The notes under the pieces are model-generated. The model searched no databases. It was not told the DNA's origin and saw only the letters and a program-made list of their open reading frames with translations. DNA of 64,000 nt from Pedobacter sp. ok626 (GTDB lineage Bacteria; Bacteroidota; Bacteroidia; Sphingobacteriales; Sphingobacteriaceae): NCBI RefSeq assembly GCF_900100435.1, contig NZ_FNEX01000023.1, positions 1 to 64,000 of the forward strand. Reading direction: 5' to 3'. Shown piece after piece: positions 52,299 through 61,283 of the stretch (positions are counted from its first letter, which is position 1; each line of letters starts with the position of its first letter). The translations under genes were made by a program, and so were the position numbers.

Positions 52299-54869
52299 AT
52301 GCAGAAGGGACATCCTCAATCCATAATATTAAAATTCTTTTTTTTGTTCATTATAAGCTTGGGCAGCTTGACGTCTTTCGCGCAGGAAACTGCAGTAAAG
52401 GGAACTGTTACTGACGCAAGTACTAAAGAAACCATTCCTTATGCTTCTTATATCGTTGTAGGAAGTGGTAAGGGCGGACGTACTGATGCCGATGGTAAAT
52501 ACAACATCACCATAGATGGTAATTACACTCAACTTAAATTTAGTTATGTGGGGTATAAAGCACAGGTAAAGACAATTAAGCCGGGTACAACACAAACAAT
52601 TAATATTCAATTGCAAAACGAGGCGATGCAAATGAACGAGGTGGTGATCAAAGGTGGAAAAAAGCCAAAGTATCGCAATAAAGAGAATCCTGCTGTAGAA
52701 CTGATTCGTAAGGTAATTGCTAACAAGTCGAAAAACCGAATGGAGAGCTACGACTATGTGAGTTATAAAAAATACGAAAGAATGCTATTCTCTATGAGCA
52801 ACCTTTCTGATAAATTTAAAAATAAAAAGATATTCCGCAATTATCAGTTCTTGTTTCAGGAGCAGGACTCTACTAAAATTGGGGGTAAAAATATGTTGCC
52901 AGTTTTCCAGCAGGAAAAGCTTTCTGAGAATTATTTCCGTAAGAATCCTGAGAAAATGAAAACTGTAGTAGTTGCTGATAAGCAAGTGAATTTTGATCCG
53001 CGTTTTGTTGATAATCAAGGTCTGACTGCTTATTTTGATAGGATGTATCAGGATATTGATATTTACGATAACAATATTTCTATCATTAGTAACCTGTTGT
53101 TAAGTCCGATAGCGGAGGGTGCTCCAACTTTCTATAAGTTTTTTATTACAGATACGATCAAGACCCAACAACCTCAATTGATAGAGCTTTCTTTTACACC
53201 ACGAGGTAAAATGGATATGTTGTTTGAAGGTAAGTTGTATGTTACTATGGATGGAAATTATGCTGTTCAAAACGCATATCTTACCGTTAATAAAGATATT
53301 AACCTGAATTTTGTTAGAGGACTTGAAGTGAAACTTGAGTTTGATCAGAACCCTGACAAGCGATATCATCTGAGTAAAAGTAACTTGATTGTAGATTTTG
53401 GAATCACTAAAAAAAATGGTACTGGATTTACGGGTGAACGTACGGTCACTTATAAGGACTACGAAATTAATCATCCCCCAGCGGATGACGTTTATAAAGG
53501 CTCTGCTGCATTAGTTGTTGCACCAGATGCAACTAAAAAGTCTGACGAGTTTTGGATAAATAACAGACCTGAAGCCTTGAGTCTTAATAGTTCCAAAATA
53601 TATAGGAATTTAGATACACTACAAACTATTCCATCTTTTAAGCGGACGATGGATATTGTAACGCTCTTTTTTGCTGGCTATAAAGATTTTGGGCCTTTTG
53701 AAATGGGACCGGTAAATACTTTTTACAGCTTTAACAGTGTAGAAGGTTTTCGTTTACGTTTAGGCGGTAGGACAACACCTGCATTAAGTAAAAGGTACTA
53801 TTTTGAGACCTACGCTGCTTATGGTTTTGATGATCAGAAATGGAAATATTTCCTAAGTGGAACCTATTCGCTAAATAATAAATCGATTTATTCTTTCCCA
53901 CAAAACTACCTTAGGGCAAGCTTTCAAAGGGATACTAAGATTCCGGGTCAGGAATTGGAGTTCGTTCAGGAAGATAATTTCCTTTTATCATTTAAAAGGG
54001 GAGATAATAACATGATGACGTACAATGATATCTACAGATTGGATTATGTACATGAATACGAAAATCATTTCTCTTACAGTGTAGGTTTGCGTAAATGGAA
54101 TCAGAGCCCTGGTGGAGGTTTATACTTTAGCAACACGCCTCAAACTCTTTTCTCAAAGGCTAACCAAATCAATACTTCAGAAATTACAGTAGGTTTAAGG
54201 TATGCACCACATGAAAAATTTTACCAAGGTAAAATATATCGTGTGCCTTTCGTTGATAAATATCCAATATTTAATCTACGCTATACGGCAGGTTTGAAAG
54301 GTGTTTTAGGTGGCGAATACAATTACCATAACTTTATGGCTAGTGCTGAAAAGCGTTTTTATTTATCGCAATTGGGCTATACTGATGTGACGCTAGAGGG
54401 TGGTTATAATGTGGGTAAGTTGCCTTTTCCACTATTGTCTATTCATCGTGCCAATCAAACTTATGCTTATCAGTTACAATCCTATAACCTGATGAACTTT
54501 TTGGAATTTGTGAGTGATCATTATGCAAGTATCAATATCGACCAGAATTTCAATGGATTCTTTTTTAACAAGATCCCATTGCTTCAAAAGTTGAAATTAA
54601 GAGAGGTAATGTCGTTTAAAGCATTGTATGGCGGTTTACGTGACGAGAACAATCCGGATAAAAATGCTGATGCTATGCAGTTTGTGCGTAATCAGGATGG
54701 AGTGCCAATTACTCATGGCTTAAACAGTGAACCTTATATAGAAGGTAGCGTTGGGGTTGGTAATATCTTTAAAGTATTGAGGGTTGATGCTGTAAAGCGT
54801 TTCAATTACCTGGATAACCCTGGTGTTTCTAGCTGGGGATTCCGTGCCAGAGTAAAATTTGATTTTTAA
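52299..54869 (+). CDS. DUF5686 outer-membrane protein with carboxypeptidase-regulatory-like domain
   Basis: 856 residues. The signal peptide (cleavage about residue 29, SFAQ) is followed by a CarboxypepD_reg-like beta domain (about 33-110; VKGTVTDASTKETIPYAS; YVGYKAQVKTI), then the long DUF5686 region, a predicted outer-membrane barrel ending in WGFRARVKFDF. The N-terminal domain is the one found at the front of SusC-type receptors, but no TonB plug is seen. Large DUF5686 proteins are common in Bacteroidota and of unknown function. Single gene with its own promoter box and a clear terminator. Confidence 0.85.
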   Translation: MQKGHPQSIILKFFFLFIISLGSLTSFAQETAVKGTVTDASTKETIPYASYIVVGSGKGGRTDADGKYNITIDGNYTQLKFSYVGYKAQVKTIKPGTTQTINIQLQNEAMQMNEVVIKGGKKPKYRNKENPAVELIRKVIANKSKNRMESYDYVSYKKYERMLFSMSNLSDKFKNKKIFRNYQFLFQEQDSTKIGGKNMLPVFQQEKLSENYFRKNPEKMKTVVVADKQVNFDPRFVDNQGLTAYFDRMYQDIDIYDNNISIISNLLLSPIAEGAPTFYKFFITDTIKTQQPQLIELSFTPRGKMDMLFEGKLYVTMDGNYAVQNAYLTVNKDINLNFVRGLEVKLEFDQNPDKRYHLSKSNLIVDFGITKKNGTGFTGERTVTYKDYEINHPPADDVYKGSAALVVAPDATKKSDEFWINNRPEALSLNSSKIYRNLDTLQTIPSFKRTMDIVTLFFAGYKDFGPFEMGPVNTFYSFNSVEGFRLRLGGRTTPALSKRYYFETYAAYGFDDQKWKYFLSGTYSLNNKSIYSFPQNYLRASFQRDTKIPGQELEFVQEDNFLLSFKRGDNNMMTYNDIYRLDYVHEYENHFSYSVGLRKWNQSPGGGLYFSNTPQTLFSKANQINTSEITVGLRYAPHEKFYQGKIYRVPFVDKYPIFNLRYTAGLKGVLGGEYNYHNFMASAEKRFYLSQLGYTDVTLEGGYNVGKLPFPLLSIHRANQTYAYQLQSYNLMNFLEFVSDHYASINIDQNFNGFFFNKIPLLQKLKLREVMSFKALYGGLRDENNPDKNADAMQFVRNQDGVPITHGLNSEPYIEGSVGVGNIFKVLRVDAVKRFNYLDNPGVSSWGFRARVKFDF

Positions 54870-54876
54870 TTGTTTT

Positions 54877-54919
54877 AAGTAGGGTGGTTAGCATAAAGCT
54901 TGGCCACCCTACTTTTTTT
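54877..54919 (+). terminator. Intrinsic terminator of the DUF5686 gene
   Basis: AAGTAGGGTGG (54877-54887) pairs with CCACCCTACTT (54904-54914), followed by a run of seven Ts within 54913-54919. On the minus strand no T-run follows, so it works mainly for the plus strand. Confidence 0.82.
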
Positions 54920-54923
54920 ATGA

Positions 54924-55343
54924 TTAATCGAAAGTAATCTGTTCTGGTCCAGATACTTTTTCGATATGACAAGCGCATTTACCACCCTTTACTTTAACAA
55001 TAACAGATTTGGTCTGATTAGTTTCTACAGATGTACCAGTAATTTTTAAATCATCTCCGGCTTCAGACAGACTTTTGGTATTCCCGTCATCCACTATTAT
55101 AAAAGAACCTTTTATTAGATTGGATGCAGCAGCAGAACTTGCATACACTTTTTCTCCGGTTCTTTGGTTTACCACGTTAAAGTCTTTAACCTCGGCAGCC
55201 ATAGCCTTGTTGTCTACGAATTTTATAACGAAAGAGCGAAATTCCTCAGTACAGATCCTGTCCTCGCATTCCGTGTTAGTTGTCTTTTCTTTACAAGACA
55301 GCAAGGTGCTGACCAGTAATAGTGCAAGTCCTATTTTTTTCAT
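54924..55343 (-). CDS. Lipoprotein with KCACH motif
   Basis: 139 residues. The signal ends in LLSC (lipid Cys about 17). The mature domain is beta-rich, with an early CEDRICTEEF pair of cysteines and a late GGKCACHIEKVSGPE block (about 120-134). I recall the late block from other Bacteroidota lipoproteins, but no function is known to me. Cys and His in this block could bind metal. It lies 51 bases after the DUF4625 gene on the same strand and may be the last gene of the TonB receptor operon. Confidence 0.72.
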   Translation of the reverse strand: MKKIGLALLLVSTLLSCKEKTTNTECEDRICTEEFRSFVIKFVDNKAMAAEVKDFNVVNQRTGEKVYASSAAASNLIKGSFIIVDDGNTKSLSEAGDDLKITGTSVETNQTKSVIVKVKGGKCACHIEKVSGPEQITFD

Positions 55344-55394
55344 AATTTATTGGTTTTAGTGATAAACGGAACAACTCAATAAAACGCTACATTT

Positions 55395-55871
55395 TTACTC
55401 AATTTTTATACTTAGCCCTTTTATGGTTTGCCAGCCTTCTTTGTCTGTCAGCCTGATCATAAAATGATAGTCACCAGGATCAATATTTGCTGGGACTTCA
55501 ATTTCTGTACTTACCTGGTAGGATTTTAAACCTGTCGGAATAGGGATATTTTTAATTAACAAAAATGGTTTTGCAGGTTGTTTAACCGGAGCAAGACTGC
55601 ATTCTTCCAATTCAGTACTGTGAGTATGATGATCAAAATTATGATGGATGTCCAGATTTAATGATCCCAACTGGACATTATCGCTAAGCAATGCCTTGAA
55701 TGTAAATTTCTCTCCACGTTTAACTATACTGCATTGTTTTGGAAATGCGTCATTTGTAGCCGTATTGATCTCTGGATAAATTGTGTCAATTGGTCCTGTA
55801 TTATCTTTACTGCAATTGCTCAATACTGCCATTAATACCAGGCATATGCTCAATAAACTTAGTTTTTTCAT
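55395..55871 (-). CDS. DUF4625 lipoprotein with histidine cluster
   Basis: 158 residues. The lipoprotein signal ends in LSNC (Cys about 20). The DUF4625 domain is immunoglobulin-like (GEKFTFKALLSDNVQLGSLNL; VPANIDPGDYHFMIRLTDKEGW). At 76-84 it carries five histidines in nine residues (HHNFDHHTH), followed by an acidic TELEE stretch, a plausible metal-binding loop. Its start codon is one base past the stop of the upstream lipoprotein gene. Together with the TonB receptor it looks like a surface metal-capture protein (inference). Confidence 0.82.
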   Translation of the reverse strand: MKKLSLLSICLVLMAVLSNCSKDNTGPIDTIYPEINTATNDAFPKQCSIVKRGEKFTFKALLSDNVQLGSLNLDIHHNFDHHTHSTELEECSLAPVKQPAKPFLLIKNIPIPTGLKSYQVSTEIEVPANIDPGDYHFMIRLTDKEGWQTIKGLSIKIE

Positions 55872-55872
55872 T

Positions 55873-56790
55873 TTATTTATAGTCTATTGTGATGGGTATT
55901 ACTTTATAAGTGCTAATGTTATGTGTAGTGTTTTTATAAAGGATAACCCAATTGTATTTTCCTGATTCCCACATTTTCTCCCCATTAATTGGGTTTGCTG
56001 TTGGCTCATTGCTGTCTTTGTCGGCGCCAATCACAATAGATTCACCACCATATACACCATTGATCTGTTTTAGGGTAGTGATTTTTGAAGCGGCTGCAAG
56101 GCCCTTGTGCTCTATTTTAGAGACAACAATCACTTTACTAAGGTCAAGTTTATCGATGCTTTCTGGGTAATAATTCGCTTTCTTTTTTATCAGTACAGAG
56201 TATAGGATGCCATCACCTTTAATGTCATTCACTTGTGCATGAAGTTTCAGCTCATCACCCTTTCTAACAATCAGTTCAGTTTCCATATAGGTACCCATGG
56301 AATAAATCATAGTGTCATTACGCGAGACGAAATCCCGGCCAATTTTTGGATCAACAGGAACATTTACAGGGTCAATGATGGTCAGGTCTTCCTTAATTTC
56401 AAGCTTCGTCCCATTTTCATCCAGTACTACAAAGTAGAAATCATATTTGCCTTCAGGTGCCTCAGCGGGAATGGTAAAGTGCTTGTGTACATTAGTATTT
56501 TTGGCACCATTGTATTCTGGCCAGGTTAATTCAAATTTCCAGGTAGCAGTATACTTTTCGCCGCTTTTCTGGAGTATCTTTACTTGCACATCTTTTATCT
56601 TATCGGCAGCTATCACATCCGCATTGAAATGGAAATCCCTTCCCCTCAATGCTTGTTTGTTTCCCGATCCGATTTCTACATTTGTTGCAGTGGGTGTTAC
56701 CTTTTCAGGTTCAACTTCTTTATCTTTTTTACAGGCCTGGAAAGCGGTAACGAAAAGTAGTAAAGCCACTATAATTTTCTTTGTGTTCAT
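55873..56790 (-). CDS. DUF4625-like two-domain lipoprotein
   Basis: 305 residues from the ATG at 56790; an earlier ATG at 56832 would add 14 residues before the signal peptide. The lipoprotein signal ends in FQAC (Cys about 20), then KKDKEVEPEK. Residues about 40-140 resemble the DUF4625 immunoglobulin-like fold (RGRDFHFNADVIAADKIKDVQV; VHKHFTIPAEAPEGKYDFYFVVLDENG), and a second beta domain with similar spacing fills 160-305. It sits 53 bases after the TonB receptor and one base before the DUF4625 lipoprotein, so it is in the same operon. Confidence 0.78.
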   Translation of the reverse strand: MNTKKIIVALLLFVTAFQACKKDKEVEPEKVTPTATNVEIGSGNKQALRGRDFHFNADVIAADKIKDVQVKILQKSGEKYTATWKFELTWPEYNGAKNTNVHKHFTIPAEAPEGKYDFYFVVLDENGTKLEIKEDLTIIDPVNVPVDPKIGRDFVSRNDTMIYSMGTYMETELIVRKGDELKLHAQVNDIKGDGILYSVLIKKKANYYPESIDKLDLSKVIVVSKIEHKGLAAASKITTLKQINGVYGGESIVIGADKDSNEPTANPINGEKMWESGKYNWVILYKNTTHNISTYKVIPITIDYK

Positions 56791-56843
56791 AGTTGATAAT
56801 GTGTTTCTGTTTGAAATTTTAATTGTATTCATTTGATAATTTA

Positions 56844-59075
56844 TTATTGATTTCTATTTTTTTGTTTATTTAAAGGGATGTTAAAGGGGACTTTTAGCGA
56901 CACAATTATATTTCTTCCTGCTTCAGGAAGTTCAATGAGCCGGTAAAAGCTGGTATGGTTCAAGTATTTGGTGTTCAGCAGATTTTGAGCCTGTAAACTG
57001 AGCATCAGTTGCTGTCTGCAAAGACCAAATTTTGTCCCTGCCTGAATATTAATTAGCCCATACCCCGGAGTTCTCTTTTCTGGGGGCACAATGTTATTTT
57101 GCTTTGCGGTGATCCGGTAGTCTATTGAAAAATAGGAGTGTTTAACCGATTCCGGCGACCAGGTTAGGTTAACCAGAGCTGAAGCTGGGGGTGAGAAGGG
57201 AAGTGTATAGCCCTTTTTGTCTCCCGATACCTGTTTTGCAAATAAGTATTCGCCCAATAACTCAGTACTCAGATTTTTCGTGACCTTATATTTCAGATGG
57301 AATTCGCCTCCGTATCTAAGCACTTTGCTTTGAGCATACTGGAAAATCTGATTGCCGGCACCATAGTAAAAATCATGGTTTGCTGTAGGGTTTAGGTAAA
57401 TGTAGTTGGGAAAATAATTGTAGAAAGGACTGATCAGAACAGACCAGCGGTCTTTATTCCAACCAAAACTCAGATCAAGTTGATACGACTGCTCAGGCGA
57501 AAGCGTAGGATCTCCCTTCTCATAACTGAAATAGTGATAATTCACCCCATTTGCACCAAGTTCTTTGGCTATGGGCATTCTGAAGCTTTTGCCAACATTA
57601 GCTTTAATTAGGAATTGATCTGGGTTATAGTTTATTCCAATGGACCAAACTAAGCTGTTAAAGCTGCGGTTCAAATCATTAGCCCTAGTTAGCTTTTCTA
57701 ATATTGTAGTACTTCCTGTTATAAGTTCAGAATCAAACCAATCTGTATATTTAAACATCCGGATCTGCCCGAAATCGTACCTCAATGCGCCATGCAGTAA
57801 AACCTGTTCGTTTATTTTGTATTTATCGTATACAAACACTCCTGCGGTAGCCTGTTTAAAGGAGGGCACCAAAAATGTCCAGCCGTTAATGGCATTGTCC
57901 TGATATTCTGAATTAAAGCCCGCGGTAAGTTTATGATTTCCAATAGTCATCATATCTCTCAGATTTATGCTATAGACATGCTTATCAAATTCTCTTTCCA
58001 GTTGAGGAGAAATAGACATATAATCAGGATATACAGGGGGCATATACCCATGATTTACATATTGACTGAATTCCTGCCGGAAATTTCGTTGGTAACCCAA
58101 TTCCATTTCCAGCTTATGGCCTTTTGCCTGATAGTTGCTGCGATTGATCAGTTTAAAGTGGTTTACCTGCTGATTGGGCATCTGAATGTCCCTTGAGGAT
58201 GCATCGTGCATTTCTGTATTTACTCTTCTCGGCTCTAAACCGTGGGCATTGGCGAAGAACCCGCTTTTGCTGTAGATGTTACTGAGGTAAAAAACGGATC
58301 TGAAACCTTCCTTTATATAACCAGTATTCAGGTGCAATCCTGTTTCCCGACCGGCGGTATTGCGTAGATTTCGCTTGTGCAACCTAACCGCATAGTCATA
58401 CACAAACACGGTGTCGGTGGGTACACTGTAATCTCCGTAATTCTGATAGGTAATACGGGAATCAAAGAACCAATCTTCCTTTCGGCCAAACACATTAACA
58501 GAGCTCCCATATAGGTTGTTGTTACTTTTGCCAATCAGATCAATCGAACCACCTAGCGTGTTTTTCGGTGCTGCATTAGCTGGTTTTACGTCGATGACTC
58601 CGCCTATAGCATCCGATCCATATATAAAGGAAGCCGCGCCTTTTATCAATTCGACCTCTGCGGTAGCAAACTGGTCTATTTCTAAGCCATGGTCAGCTCC
58701 CCATTGCTGTCCTTCATGCTTTACTCCTTTATCGATAACCACTACTCTGTTAAAACCGAGTCCTCGGATCAGTGGTTTTGATTGCCCTGATCCAATGCCG
58801 ATGGTCTTAATACCAGGTAGTCGCTCTAGTGTTTTCATTAAACTTCCACCAAGGTTCCGTTGTATAAAATCGCTGTTAATGGTAATTACATTTAATGATT
58901 CCTCTGTTTGGTGTAGTTGCAATCGCTTGTCTTTAATTACCACCTCTTTCAACTGTCGCGCAGAAGGGGGAGGCGTGGTTTTTAAAGTAGAATCCGGCAG
59001 ACCATGTTTGTCCTGTCCAAAGCCAGTTTGAAAAATGAACAACAGGGAAAATAATAGTACATAGAAACTCTTCAT
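56844..59075 (-). CDS. TonB-dependent receptor, ZnuD-like
   Basis: 743 residues from the ATG at 59075 (MKSFYVLLFSL); an earlier ATG at 59120 lacks a proper signal peptide. The signal peptide is cleaved near FGQ. The plug domain (about 45-170) has LPGIKTIGIGSGQSKPLIRG and IYGSDAIGGVIDV. A 22-strand barrel ends in IIVSLKVPFNIPL with a short polar tail. No CarboxypepD_reg domain precedes the plug, unlike SusC. The plug loop HEGQQWGADHGLEID and other His-containing loops (NAHGLEP; YVNHGYMP) recall zinc/copper-type receptors such as ZnuD. Two DUF4625-type lipoproteins follow. Confidence 0.85.
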   Translation of the reverse strand: MKSFYVLLFSLLFIFQTGFGQDKHGLPDSTLKTTPPPSARQLKEVVIKDKRLQLHQTEESLNVITINSDFIQRNLGGSLMKTLERLPGIKTIGIGSGQSKPLIRGLGFNRVVVIDKGVKHEGQQWGADHGLEIDQFATAEVELIKGAASFIYGSDAIGGVIDVKPANAAPKNTLGGSIDLIGKSNNNLYGSSVNVFGRKEDWFFDSRITYQNYGDYSVPTDTVFVYDYAVRLHKRNLRNTAGRETGLHLNTGYIKEGFRSVFYLSNIYSKSGFFANAHGLEPRRVNTEMHDASSRDIQMPNQQVNHFKLINRSNYQAKGHKLEMELGYQRNFRQEFSQYVNHGYMPPVYPDYMSISPQLEREFDKHVYSINLRDMMTIGNHKLTAGFNSEYQDNAINGWTFLVPSFKQATAGVFVYDKYKINEQVLLHGALRYDFGQIRMFKYTDWFDSELITGSTTILEKLTRANDLNRSFNSLVWSIGINYNPDQFLIKANVGKSFRMPIAKELGANGVNYHYFSYEKGDPTLSPEQSYQLDLSFGWNKDRWSVLISPFYNYFPNYIYLNPTANHDFYYGAGNQIFQYAQSKVLRYGGEFHLKYKVTKNLSTELLGEYLFAKQVSGDKKGYTLPFSPPASALVNLTWSPESVKHSYFSIDYRITAKQNNIVPPEKRTPGYGLINIQAGTKFGLCRQQLMLSLQAQNLLNTKYLNHTSFYRLIELPEAGRNIIVSLKVPFNIPLNKQKNRNQ

Positions 59076-59173
59076 TGATTTTTGGAGTTCAGTTATAGAA
59101 AAAAATAGACGAAAGGACACCTGTCTGCTTAGAGCAGGCTTAAATTATGGTGTGAGGAGAAAAAGGAGGCTGG

Positions 59174-59524
59174 TTAAGCCAAATACGGCGGCCCTTTGTT
59201 GGCGATGATTTTCGGAGTAAAATCATAGTGTCCTATTAGCACACACGTATTCAGTGTGATGGCTTCAGGATTTACGATGTTTTGTACTGTCGGATAGTAC
59301 AACAGTATTTGTTGGCCTTGAACGTAGTGATAATAATCGCAAATGGAACATTTGTCTAAAGACTGAATCTGGTCTTTATCTTCTAATTGTACATCCTGAT
59401 CTGAATGTCTGTCAACATGTATATGAAAAAGTTGCGCAGTAGATATGAACAAAAATAGCAGCATTAACAGAAAGGAAGCAGTCTGCTGTGATTTTGCCCA
59501 TAAAAGTTTAACACTTGATTTCAT
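59174..59524 (-). CDS. DUF2946-like small His/CxxC membrane protein
   Basis: 116 residues from the ATG at 59524; a TTG at 59563 is also open. One membrane helix or signal anchor (about 17-35) is followed by HIHVDRH (about 36-42), an acidic stretch, and CSICDYYHY with a CxxC pair (about 62-70). The end NKGPPYLA resembles the RGPP-type tail of DUF2946 proteins, which often accompany metal receptors. It lies 98 bases upstream of the TonB receptor gene on the same strand. It is likely to handle a transition metal at the membrane (inference). Confidence 0.7.
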   Translation of the reverse strand: MKSSVKLLWAKSQQTASFLLMLLFLFISTAQLFHIHVDRHSDQDVQLEDKDQIQSLDKCSICDYYHYVQGQQILLYYPTVQNIVNPEAITLNTCVLIGHYDFTPKIIANKGPPYLA

Positions 59525-59537
59525 AACTGCATCAAAG

Positions 59538-59575
59538 TTGCATTTATAATTTGTGATATGCAATAGTTAATGCAA
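59538..59575. promoter_or_regulatory. TTGCAT/ATGCAA repeat cluster
   Basis: TTGCAT (59538-59543) faces ATGCAA (59558-59563), and a further ATGCAA lies at 59570-59575, with TTGC at 59581-59584. The repeats sit just upstream of the small His/CxxC protein, where an operator for a metal regulator would be expected. I cannot match them to a known operator with confidence. Confidence 0.35.
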
Positions 59576-59672
59576 TTAAGTTGCTTTTTGTATATCATGA
59601 TCGACATTCTTTCTTTTATCCTTTTATTGAGGTAAATTAGGGTGTTGAATTAAGACCTTAAACAAGATTGCT

Positions 59673-59981
59673 ATGAATGAAGAATATTTAAACCTTCCCT
59701 TGGTTAAAAACCAGGTCGATATGCGCTTTGAATTAAAAATAGGTGAATACACCGTTTTGATCGTCTATAAAGAGCATGGTAAAAAGATCTGGCTGATTCA
59801 TACCGAAGCTCCTGAAGAATTGAAAGGTAAAGGCGCTGCCACGGCTATAATAGAGAAAACCTTGTCGTATATTGAGGATAATGGTTATAGACTTATCCCT
59901 TTATGTCCTTTTGTAGCAGCTTATCTAAAAAGGCATCCCGAATGGGAAAGAATCTTAGATGAAAGTGCAAAGCCTTTTTAA
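59673..59981 (+). CDS. Small GNAT-type N-acetyltransferase (YidJ/Gtn-like)
   Basis: 102 residues with the short GNAT fold of the YjdJ type: EYTVLIVYKEHGKKIWLIHTEAPEELKGKGAATAIIEKTL holds the acetyl-CoA-binding loop (KGKGAA, about 53-58), and LIPLCPFVAAYLKRHPEW is the conserved end. Substrate unknown. It is followed after 9 bases by the NamZ-type gene, so the two form a unit. Confidence 0.85.
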   Translation: MNEEYLNLPLVKNQVDMRFELKIGEYTVLIVYKEHGKKIWLIHTEAPEELKGKGAATAIIEKTLSYIEDNGYRLIPLCPFVAAYLKRHPEWERILDESAKPF

Positions 59982-59990
59982 TATTCGAAG

Positions 59991-61151
59991 ATGATCAGAT
60001 TTGGTGTGGATGTTTTGATCGCTCAAAATCCTGACTTTAAGAACCTGCGGATAGCTTTAGTAACTAATGCTGCAGCAACAACAAATCAATGTGAGCCAGT
60101 TAGTCTGGCTTTATTAAAAGCGGGTTTTAATCTGGTGAAGTTGTTCTCTCCTGAACATGGATTGGACGTTCAAGGTGCCGATGGAGTTAAAATGCAAAAT
60201 GGGATAGACCAGGTCACCCAATTACCTGTTATAAGTTTATATGGAGATCATTTGTCACCAACAGAAACAGATTTGCAGGATGTTGATATGATCATATTTG
60301 ATATCCCGGATGTAGGTGTCAGGTTTTATACTTATTTATGGACATTAACTTATGTTTTGCAAGCGGCTGCGAATTATAATAAACCGTTATTAATTTTGGA
60401 CAGGCCCAATCCAATTTCGGGAAATTTGCGGCTATGCGAAGGCCCTATGTTAAATGAGGAATACTGTTCATCTTTTATTGGCAGGTGGAATATACCGCTA
60501 AGGCATAGTTGTACTTTAGCTGAACTTGCTCTTTTCTTTAACACAACCAAAAATATCAATGCCGACTTAACGGTTCTACCTTGTAGAAATTGGGATAGAA
60601 ATAAATTTCAACCAGCATGGGGGATCGATTTCTTACCTACCTCTCCAGCTATAAGAAACATTAACGCAGCTATGCTTTACCCAGGATTAGGTTTGTTGGA
60701 AGCAACTAATATCAGCGAGGGGAGAGGCGCAACTTTGCCCTTTGAAATTGTTGTATCGCCCTGGATGGATCAGGTTGATTTTCTATCAATTGCTAAGCAG
60801 GATGGTATCAGTTTAGAAAGTATAAAGGTAACTCCAAATGAAGGAAAGTATGCCGATCAGGATTGTTTTGGTGTACACTTTAAGCTCAAAACGCATGATC
60901 ATTTCAAATCGGTGTATCATGGATTGCTACTGATTAAGTTGATCAAGGATCACTATCCAGCTTATTTTAAATGGGCAACTTATCCTACAAACGTAAATCC
61001 GGAAGGGACTAATCATTTAGACAAATTGTTAGGATTGCCTCAAAGTGAAGCATTTTTTGAACTGCCTGTGCAAAAATTTGAAACTACCATGATTGACGTT
61101 TGTGATGCTCGTGCATGGACTAAGGTAATAAAGCCCTACCTGCTTTATTAA
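59991..61151 (+). CDS. NamZ-family exo-beta-N-acetylmuramidase (DUF1343)
   Basis: 386 residues, a complete DUF1343 protein. Landmarks: FGVDVLIAQ, LFSPEHGLDV (about 55-64), ISLYGDHLSPT, IFDIPDVGVRFYTY (about 105-118), LDRPNPISGNLR, GRGATLPFE. The Bacillus subtilis member NamZ (YbbC) removes terminal N-acetylmuramic acid from peptidoglycan fragments. No clear signal peptide is present at this ATG, so it may act in the cytoplasm on recovered wall fragments. Confidence 0.88.
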   Translation: MIRFGVDVLIAQNPDFKNLRIALVTNAAATTNQCEPVSLALLKAGFNLVKLFSPEHGLDVQGADGVKMQNGIDQVTQLPVISLYGDHLSPTETDLQDVDMIIFDIPDVGVRFYTYLWTLTYVLQAAANYNKPLLILDRPNPISGNLRLCEGPMLNEEYCSSFIGRWNIPLRHSCTLAELALFFNTTKNINADLTVLPCRNWDRNKFQPAWGIDFLPTSPAIRNINAAMLYPGLGLLEATNISEGRGATLPFEIVVSPWMDQVDFLSIAKQDGISLESIKVTPNEGKYADQDCFGVHFKLKTHDHFKSVYHGLLLIKLIKDHYPAYFKWATYPTNVNPEGTNHLDKLLGLPQSEAFFELPVQKFETTMIDVCDARAWTKVIKPYLLY

Positions 61152-61229
61152 TCTTAAACAATTAGATTCTGTTCTTTTACTAGCCTAAATAGCTGAGATC
61201 AGTTTTGGTCAACTTAGTGAAGAAATAAA

Positions 61230-61266
61230 AATAGCCTGAATATTTTATGCAGGCTATTATTTAATT
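61230..61266. terminator. Bidirectional terminator
   Basis: AATAGCCTG (61230-61238) pairs with CAGGCTATT (61250-61258). On the plus strand it is followed by ATTTAATTT, and on the minus strand by TTTATTTC, so it can serve the convergent NamZ-type and lipoprotein genes. Confidence 0.65.
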
Positions 61267-61283
61267 TGAGAAATTCTCAATGT

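Noticed and set aside
56791..56832. Longer start for the two-domain lipoprotein
   Set aside because: It would put 14 polar residues before the signal peptide; the ATG at 56790 gives a normal lipoprotein signal.
58516..59031. 171-codon open frame on the plus strand opposite the TonB receptor
   Set aside because: It lies wholly inside a well-supported receptor gene, has no domain pattern and no promoter; a shadow frame.
59076..59120. Longer start for the TonB receptor
   Set aside because: The added residues break the signal peptide layout; MKSFYVLLFSL at 59075 is a standard start.
59538..59575. Calling the repeats a Zur or Fur box
   Set aside because: I could not match them to a known consensus, so they are listed only as a repeat cluster.
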